DNA of 64,000 nucleotides from GCA-2683825 sp965662355 (GTDB taxonomy: Bacteria > Planctomycetota > UBA1135 > GCA-002686595). A model generated the notes under the pieces. The model made no database searches. It was not told where the DNA came from and worked only from the letters and a program-made list of their open reading frames with translations. The DNA is taken from the NCBI GenBank assembly GCA_965662355.1, contig CBFIHP010000001.1:434001-498000 (forward strand). Direction: 5' to 3'. Both the position numbers and the translations under genes were made by a program. Positions 58,146 through 64,000 of this stretch are shown here, one piece after another; position 1 is the first letter of the stretch; the number at the start of each line of letters is the position of its first letter.

Positions 58146-60632
58146 ATGTTGAACGCTCAATCCCTACCGGCGGAGTCCAAGCCCCCCGGAGCCCGTGTGC
58201 CTTCCCTGGTGATCGGCATCCTCGCGATCGCGGCTGCGGTGCTCGCCAACCCCCTCACGCTCGCCTCCATGCTTGCAGCGGATCGTCATATCGACGACCC
58301 GCTCGTGCGGCTCGGCTTGATCACCCTAGAGTTGTGCCTGTTCCTCTTTGGCACGACCACATTGGCGCGCGGTCGACCCAAGGCGTGGGGTCCTTTCGCG
58401 GCACCGATCGCGATCGTCCTCGGGCTCGTCTGTACCGTTGGTGCGGCCGGTCTGGCCCGCCACTTCCAGAACGAACCCTGGGAGGTTGCCGGGCTCTCGA
58501 TGCCGGATCGACTCACATACCTGGCAAAGCGCGATCCCGAGACTTACTTCTACGGTCGTGATCCCGAGAGAACTCGGCAAGAAATCGAGGTAGCCCGATC
58601 GTCGGGTGGCATGCGAGCGCTCGAGCTGGAGCGGCAGCTGGCCGACACACACCTGCGTCGCGGGAGCTTCTCGGAAGCCAGGGATGTTCTCGAGAGCATG
58701 CTCAGGCGTCTGAAAGACAATACCTCTCCACGTCGCGCAGCGTTCGAGGATGATGTCGAGAACCTGTTGATCTCCACATACCTGCGCTGGGCCGAGGTCG
58801 AGAACTGTGCTGCGGATCACAATCGTGATTCTTGCCTGCTCCCGCTCGAGGGTGGCGGCGTGCACAGGCATCAAGATCAGATGCGCTCAGCGGTCGCGCT
58901 GCTCGAGAGGCGTCTCGAGCGCAACAGCGACGACTTGCTCTCGCGCTGGCTCCTGAACATCGCTCACATGGCCCTGGGGGAGTACCCCGAGGGCGTCCCG
59001 GAGGATCAGCGCATCGATCCGAGCGTATTCGAATCGGAAGCAGAGTTTCCGCGTTTCGTCGATGTCGCTCCGGCCCTCGGAGTGGCCGTGAACGAGCTTG
59101 CCGGTGGCAGTGTGATGGAAGACCTCGATGGCGACGGTGACCTTGACCTGATGGTCAGCGGCATGGGGCGCGACGATGCGTTGCGCTTCTTCGTCAATCG
59201 CGGGGATGGGGCGTTCACCGACGCCACCCAGACTGCAGGTTTGGCCGGTCTGACGTCCGGTTTGAACCTGTGCCATGCGGATTACGACAACGACGGTCGC
59301 ATCGATATTCTCGTCCTACGCGGAGCGTGGAAAGGGCCGACTGGTGGCCTGCCAAACTCGCTCTTGCGGAATCTAGGCGACGGCAAGTTCCGCGATGTGA
59401 CCGAGGAATCGGGCCTCCTGGCCATGAACGCGACCTCGTCCGCCGTATGGGGCGATCTCGATGGCGATGGCTGGTTGGATCTCTTTATCGGCAACGAATT
59501 CCGCGACTGGCATCCCCATGCCTCACGTCTCCTTCGAAATCGAGCGGATGGAACTTTCGAGGACGTGATCGCGGGTTCAGGTGTCAGCCAGCACGGTTTT
59601 GTCAAGGGCTGCGCATTGGGCGACTACGACCAAGACGGGGATCTCGATCTGTACGTCTCGCGTCGCTACAAGGCCAACTCGCTCTACCGCAACGATGGCG
59701 ACTTTCGCTTCGATGATGTGACACGCGCCGCGGGCCTCGACGAGGAGTTCCAGGGGTTCGCCTCGTGGTTCTTCGACTACGACAACGATGGTCGCATGGA
59801 TCTCTTCTGTGCTGGCTTCGCCGGTAGCTTCCTCGACGACGAAGAAGGCGGTCTGGTCGATATCCCAGCGGTACGTCTCGGGTTGCGCACGGCTCGCGAT
59901 GGAAGCCCGCGTCTGTACCACAACGAAGGTGACGGCACCTTCCGTGAAGTCGGCGGTGAGATGGGCTTGCACCGCGTGATCCTCGTCATGGGTGCCAACT
60001 TCGGCGACGCGGACAACGATGGCTGGCAAGACATCTACCTCGGTACGGGCAAGCCCGACTTCCGCGGGTTGATGGCGAACCGTCTGTTTCGCAACGCGGC
60101 TGGCGAAAAATTTCAGGACGTGACCACCGCGGCGGGTATGGGGCACTTGCAAAAGGGCCACGGCATCTCGTTCGGCGATGTGGACAACGATGGGGATCAA
60201 GACATCTACGCCGTCATGGGGGGTGCCTACCCCGCCGATGGCTTTCCGAATGCCCTCTTCCAGAACCCCGGGAACGCCAATCACTGGTTGACCTTGCGGC
60301 TGGAGGGAACAACCAGCAATCGCTCGGCGATCGGTACGCGCATTCGCGCGATCCTGGAGACAAAAGACGGTACGCGCGACGTCTTCGGCGTCGTCGGCAC
60401 CGGCGGCTCCTTCGGCTCTTCGAGTCTGCAGGTCGAGCTGGGGCTTGGCGGCGCTCTGGCGCTCCGCAGCCTCGAGGTCTTCTGGCCGACGACGGGCGAG
60501 CGGACCCGTTTCGAGGGGCTCGCGATGGATCGGGTCTACCACGTGCGTGAAGGCGACCCGAGCCCTACCGAGATTCCAACGCGACCGATCGATTTGCCGG
60601 CGCCCTTGGATCACACCGAACACTCTCACTGA
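58146..60632 (+). CDS. CRTAC1-like FG-GAP/ASPIC-UnbV protein 2
   Basis: An 828-residue paralogue of the preceding gene. Three hydrophobic segments (about 20-43, 52-71, 82-100) anchor it. The shared motif appears as NCAADHNRDSCLLPLEGGGVH near 225, followed by LERRLERNSDDLLSRWLLNIAHMALGEYPEGVP. The propeller units are very regular (EDLDGDGDLDLM, HADYDNDGRIDILVLRGAWKG, DLDGDGWLDLFIGNEF, GDADNDGWQDIYLGTGKPDF). The ASPIC/UnbV end has WLTLRLEGTTSNRSAIGTRIR and GTGGSFGSSSLQVELGL. It ends DHTEHSH. The 13-base gap to the third paralogue suggests one operon, probably from tandem duplication. Confidence 0.85.
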   Translation: MLNAQSLPAESKPPGARVPSLVIGILAIAAAVLANPLTLASMLAADRHIDDPLVRLGLITLELCLFLFGTTTLARGRPKAWGPFAAPIAIVLGLVCTVGAAGLARHFQNEPWEVAGLSMPDRLTYLAKRDPETYFYGRDPERTRQEIEVARSSGGMRALELERQLADTHLRRGSFSEARDVLESMLRRLKDNTSPRRAAFEDDVENLLISTYLRWAEVENCAADHNRDSCLLPLEGGGVHRHQDQMRSAVALLERRLERNSDDLLSRWLLNIAHMALGEYPEGVPEDQRIDPSVFESEAEFPRFVDVAPALGVAVNELAGGSVMEDLDGDGDLDLMVSGMGRDDALRFFVNRGDGAFTDATQTAGLAGLTSGLNLCHADYDNDGRIDILVLRGAWKGPTGGLPNSLLRNLGDGKFRDVTEESGLLAMNATSSAVWGDLDGDGWLDLFIGNEFRDWHPHASRLLRNRADGTFEDVIAGSGVSQHGFVKGCALGDYDQDGDLDLYVSRRYKANSLYRNDGDFRFDDVTRAAGLDEEFQGFASWFFDYDNDGRMDLFCAGFAGSFLDDEEGGLVDIPAVRLGLRTARDGSPRLYHNEGDGTFREVGGEMGLHRVILVMGANFGDADNDGWQDIYLGTGKPDFRGLMANRLFRNAAGEKFQDVTTAAGMGHLQKGHGISFGDVDNDGDQDIYAVMGGAYPADGFPNALFQNPGNANHWLTLRLEGTTSNRSAIGTRIRAILETKDGTRDVFGVVGTGGSFGSSSLQVELGLGGALALRSLEVFWPTTGERTRFEGLAMDRVYHVREGDPSPTEIPTRPIDLPAPLDHTEHSH

Positions 60633-60645
60633 GCGAAGCCCTTCC

Positions 60646-62895
60646 ATGAGAACCCTCGTTATCGCTTTCGTCCTCATCGCAGCCCTCGTAGGGGGCTACT
60701 TCGGAGCGAAGCGCGGCGGCGTGTTCACCAAGTCAAGCGGTCCCAAGCCCTGGGAAAAGCCTGGCATCTCGATGGTCGAACGCCTGTACGAGATCGAGCA
60801 CGCCCAGCCGAAGGTCTATGGGCCCACACCCGAGGACTTCTTGCGCAGACCGAAACTCCTGCGCGGTGAGAACCAGGAGAGCTTCGAATTCCAGCACAAC
60901 TTCGCTCTGGCCCTGATGAAACGAGGAGAGTTCGATGGTGCTGCGGAGCGCCTACACGAATTGATCTCGCGTTTGAAAGCGAAGGGCAAGATCAAGGACG
61001 AGCTGGGGCAAAAGGCGCGCTACTCCCTGATAGCGACGTATCTGCGTAGTGGGGAGATTGCGAATTGTCTCAACAACCACAACTACGACTCGTGTTTGCT
61101 TCCGCTGAGCGGAGGCGGTGTGCACAGCCAAAAACGGGGTGCGTCGGCAGCACGCAACGTGGTTCTCGAGCTGCTCGAAGATCACCCTGAAGACGTCCTG
61201 GGCCGCTGGCTCTTGAACATCGTTGCGATGGCTCTTGGTGAATACCCGCAAACGGTTCCCAAGCATCATCTGATCGCGCCCGAGATCTTCGATTCGGAAA
61301 TCGAGTTCCCGCGCTTCTACGACGTGGCCCCTGAACTTGGCCTCGCTGTGGATGCGATCTCGGGCAGCAGCATCTTCGAGGACTTCGACGGTGATGGCGA
61401 TCTGGATCTCGTCTGCTCTGCCATGGGGCTGGGCGACAACCTGCGGTACTTCGAGAACGCTGGTGGCGGAAAGTTCCTCGATCACACGGAAAGCGCGGGT
61501 TTGGTGGGTATCACGGGTGGCTTGAACATCAATCAAGCCGACTTCGACAACGACGGCCTGGCAGATGTCCTGGTTCTGCGCGGAGCCTGGATGGGAGCGA
61601 TGGGGCGCATGCCGAACTCGCTCTTGCACAACGATGGCGGCGGCCATTTCAGCGACGTCACCGAGAAAGCGGGGCTTCTGTCTTTCTTCCCGACGCAGAC
61701 AGGTACATGGGCGGACTTCGACAACGACGGCTTCATGGACCTCTTCACGGGGAGCGAGTCACGCGAACGCGGCGCCCGGCTCTATCACAACCAAGGTGAC
61801 GGCACGTTCGCCGAGATCATCGCTGCGTCAGGTATCGAGAAGATCGGTTTTGTCAAGGGCGCCTGCTGGGGCGACTACGACAACGATGGCCTGTCGGACC
61901 TCTACGTCTCGTGCAACGGGATGGAGAACTTCCTCTATCGCAACCTGGGCGAGGGCAAGTTCGAGGACGTGACGAATCGAGCCGGGTTGGGTGAGGACCC
62001 AGGCACCTTTGCGTGTTGGTTCTTCGACTACAACAACGACGGCTTCCTGGACCTCTATGTCTCGGGCTACTCCGCGCGCTTCGCCTCGTCGAACGGTGCG
62101 GTCTTGACGGACATCCCTGCTGCCCGGCTCGGGCTCAAAACGAAACGCGACGTGTACCCGCGCCTTTATCGCAACCAAGGGGATGGTCACTTCGAAGACG
62201 TGGCCACGAAGATCGGGCTCGACCGTGTCGTGCTGACCATGGGCGCCAACTTCGGCGATATCGACAACGACGGCTGGTTGGACGTTTATTGCGGCACGGG
62301 CCACACGAACTTCCTCGCCTTGATGGCGAATCGCATGTTCCGGAACGATGGGGGCACGCGCTTCCAGGACGTGACGAGTGCCGGCGGATTCGGCCACCTA
62401 CAAAAGGGGCACGGCATCTCCTTCGCGGACGTCGACAACGATGGGGATCAGGATGTCTACGCCGTCATGGGCGGTTGGTATCCCGCAGACAACTTCCCGA
62501 ACGCTCTCTACGCGAACCCGGGCAACGAGAACAGCTGGGTAAACCTGCAGCTGCGCGGGACCGATTCGACGGCTACCGCGGTCGGGGCCCGTGTCCATAT
62601 CAGTGTCTTGACGCCCGACGGCGAACGCTCGATCCATCGCCATGTCGATACCGGCGGCAGTTTCGGCTCGAACAGCCTGCAGTTGGAAATCGGCCTCGCT
62701 GACGCGACGGAGATTCGTTTCGTAAGGGTTTACTGGCCTAAGAGCGGTCTGAGCCAGGTCTTCAATGGGCTCGAGATGAAGCGCTTCTGGCGCATCACGG
62801 AGGGGCGCGAGGAGGCCGAGTTGCTCGAGAGAGAAGCGTTCCCGATCGCACCTTCGGCGGGAGCAAATGCGCACCATCACCGCCATGAAGGCTGA
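60646..62895 (+). CDS. CRTAC1-like FG-GAP/ASPIC-UnbV protein 3
   Basis: A 749-residue third paralogue, shorter at the N-terminus: one signal anchor (RTLVIAFVLIAALVGGYFGA) replaces the three hydrophobic segments. The shared motif is NCLNNHNYDSCLLPLSGGGVH near 138-158. Propeller units include EDFDGDGDLDLVCSAMG, ADFDNDGLADVLVLRGAWMG and DIDNDGWLDVYCGTGHTNF. The ASPIC/UnbV module has WVNLQLRGTDSTATAVGARVHI and DTGGSFGSNSLQLEIGL. It ends with ANAHHHRHEG. The start is ATG 60646; the open frame upstream overlaps gene 2. Sharing of the helical domain, propeller and His tail suggests the three act in one surface complex. Confidence 0.85.
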   Translation: MRTLVIAFVLIAALVGGYFGAKRGGVFTKSSGPKPWEKPGISMVERLYEIEHAQPKVYGPTPEDFLRRPKLLRGENQESFEFQHNFALALMKRGEFDGAAERLHELISRLKAKGKIKDELGQKARYSLIATYLRSGEIANCLNNHNYDSCLLPLSGGGVHSQKRGASAARNVVLELLEDHPEDVLGRWLLNIVAMALGEYPQTVPKHHLIAPEIFDSEIEFPRFYDVAPELGLAVDAISGSSIFEDFDGDGDLDLVCSAMGLGDNLRYFENAGGGKFLDHTESAGLVGITGGLNINQADFDNDGLADVLVLRGAWMGAMGRMPNSLLHNDGGGHFSDVTEKAGLLSFFPTQTGTWADFDNDGFMDLFTGSESRERGARLYHNQGDGTFAEIIAASGIEKIGFVKGACWGDYDNDGLSDLYVSCNGMENFLYRNLGEGKFEDVTNRAGLGEDPGTFACWFFDYNNDGFLDLYVSGYSARFASSNGAVLTDIPAARLGLKTKRDVYPRLYRNQGDGHFEDVATKIGLDRVVLTMGANFGDIDNDGWLDVYCGTGHTNFLALMANRMFRNDGGTRFQDVTSAGGFGHLQKGHGISFADVDNDGDQDVYAVMGGWYPADNFPNALYANPGNENSWVNLQLRGTDSTATAVGARVHISVLTPDGERSIHRHVDTGGSFGSNSLQLEIGLADATEIRFVRVYWPKSGLSQVFNGLEMKRFWRITEGREEAELLEREAFPIAPSAGANAHHHRHEG

Positions 62896-63149
62896 GGATT
62901 CTGCTGCTACTGCCCGTCCGAGGTTTTTTGGGCACGGTCCGGAATTCGCGCATCAGGCAAGAAAACCAGCCCCACGGATCGTGACGTCATGCACGTCGCT
63001 GCTACCCTGCGGGGCTTCCACAAAAACCGGAAACAGTTCAACAGCTGGTACGTCTGCTTCACCTAGAAGAGCAGACGGTTCGGAGGACGGCAGGTCCCTC
63101 CGCGCCACCAAACAGTAGCAAAGGACAAAGCAGGGTGCAGAAAAGGGCA

Positions 63150-64000
63150 ATGCTCGCAGCAGGGGCGAGCTTTCTGGCCATTCTCTGTCTCCATGGATCC
63201 GCTCTCGGACAGGAGAGCGCGGTTCGTGAGACGGAGTGGCCCGGAGGGCAAGTCAGGGACAAATACCAGGTGCAGGTGGATGCCGAAGGACAGGAAGTCC
63301 AGCACGGCGAATACGAATCCTGGCACGAGAACGGCAAGCGCTCCGCGAAGGGCGCATACAAGCAAGGCAAGCGCAGCGGCGCCTGGAAGTTCTTCACCGA
63401 GAAGGGCAAGAAGCGCAGCAACGGGCGCTTCAAAGACGGCCTGCGGAACGGTCCCTGGCGGCTCTACCACGAGAACGGCAAGCTGCGTGGCGAGGGCGAG
63501 TTCCGGGAGGACCGCATGGACGGTCTGTGGAGCTTCAAGACAGAGGCCGGCAAGGAGGACCCGGAGTCATGCGGGACCTATCGATATGTCCGCTTGAAGC
63601 ACACGGAAGCTCACCCAGGAGACCTCCCGCGTGGCCTTGGGTACTTCAAGGACGAGAGACTCCACGGCGAGTGGGTCTACTACTGGCCGAACGGCAATGT
63701 GCAGTTCGCAGGACGCTTCGCCAACGGACTGCGCGAAGGCCGTTGGGTCTTCCGCCACGCCGACGGCACGTTTGACGACGAGATGCTCTCGGGTCAATAC
63801 CAGGCAGGTACGCGCGTCGCTCAGGCAACCTCGAGCGAGCTCCCCGGATTTGCACAGCCGCTCGATGTCGTTTCGAAGGGTGTCGAAGAAGCCAGCGATC
63901 GTCGCGAGCTCGACGAGACACTCGATCTGGCCTCGAAGGGCCGCGGCAACCTACGCGAGGAAGCGATTCAGAAGCTCCTGGCGAAACCGACTCTGGCCGT
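63150..64000 (+). CDS. Exported MORN_2-repeat protein, cut by the window end
   Basis: An open frame runs from ATG 63150 (or in-frame GTG 63135) through the last base with no stop; 283 codons are visible. A signal peptide (AGASFLAILCLHGSALGQ) is followed by at least five YwqK/MORN_2-type units of about 22 residues, each with a W-x-x-x-x-x-NG-K-x-x-G pattern: GEYESWHENGKRSAKGAYKQG, SGAWKFFTEKGKKRSNGRF, GPWRLYHENGKLRGEGEF, GEWVYYWPNGNVQFAGRF and EGRWVFRHADGTF. The sequence then becomes helical. Such repeats form beta-hairpin ladders that bind proteins or lipids. It follows the CRTAC1 trio on the same strand after 254 bases. Confidence 0.78.
   Translation, partial: MLAAGASFLAILCLHGSALGQESAVRETEWPGGQVRDKYQVQVDAEGQEVQHGEYESWHENGKRSAKGAYKQGKRSGAWKFFTEKGKKRSNGRFKDGLRNGPWRLYHENGKLRGEGEFREDRMDGLWSFKTEAGKEDPESCGTYRYVRLKHTEAHPGDLPRGLGYFKDERLHGEWVYYWPNGNVQFAGRFANGLREGRWVFRHADGTFDDEMLSGQYQAGTRVAQATSSELPGFAQPLDVVSKGVEEASDRRELDETLDLASKGRGNLREEAIQKLLAKPTLA

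Overview
The window is GC-rich, densely coded bacterial chromosome that looks like a member of the Planctomycetota or a close relative. Pointers are a TIGR02999-type ECF sigma factor overlapping a large Ser/Thr kinase with a C-terminal helical sensor region, three giant FG-GAP/ASPIC-UnbV (CRTAC1-like) proteins, a signal peptidase I with a very large insertion, and a secreted beta protein of a type common in planctomycete genomes. Taxonomy is inferred from gene content only; there is no rRNA in the window.

Layout. 1-6.7 kb: a VTC-domain protein paired with an ILEI/FAM3-like protein, MgtE with an unusual signal peptidase, and an ECF sigma / zinc-finger anti-sigma / DUF3106-like periplasmic protein trio. 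6.8-12.4 kb: a SelU-type tRNA 2-selenouridine synthase, a B12-binding radical SAM enzyme overlapping a family-9 glycosyltransferase, PurF and tRNA-Arg(CCG). 12.6-18.2 kb: a thrombospondin-type-3 secreted protein, a second sigma / anti-sigma pair followed by an RseB-like lipoprotein, then PilZ, CheC/CheX-like and unknown proteins. 18.2-27 kb: a split glutamine-dependent NAD synthase (separate synthetase and nitrilase genes), MoxR and HAD genes, a TPR lipoprotein, MltA and an unusual transketolase. 27-33 kb: an MNIO (DUF692) enzyme with a probable partner protein, a sulfatase-modifying-factor remnant, a diverged squalene/phytoene-synthase-like protein, and a NupC transporter with purine nucleoside phosphorylase. 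33-38.6 kb: the sigma factor/kinase pair and a glycosyltransferase-like protein.

39.0-52.6 kb is the most striking part. Nine consecutive genes on one strand, mostly overlapping by 1-7 bases, all encode exported amidohydrolase-superfamily proteins (ten domains, because one gene is a tandem fusion). Only two of the ten domains (47222-48535 and 48529-49746) keep the full metal-binding set. The other eight have lost one or both histidines of the HxH motif and usually other ligands, and several carry Lys/Glu-rich inserts or acidic tails. I read this as a periplasmic multi-subunit system with two active hydrolases and a set of paralogous pseudoenzymes; the substrate cannot be told from sequence. 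A TrpD/YbiB-like gene follows.

53.7-64 kb: a secreted S41 peptidase, three tandem CRTAC1-like proteins sharing a DSCLxPxxGGGVH motif and His-rich C-termini, and a MORN-repeat protein cut by the window end. No CRISPR array, transposase, integrase or phage gene was seen.
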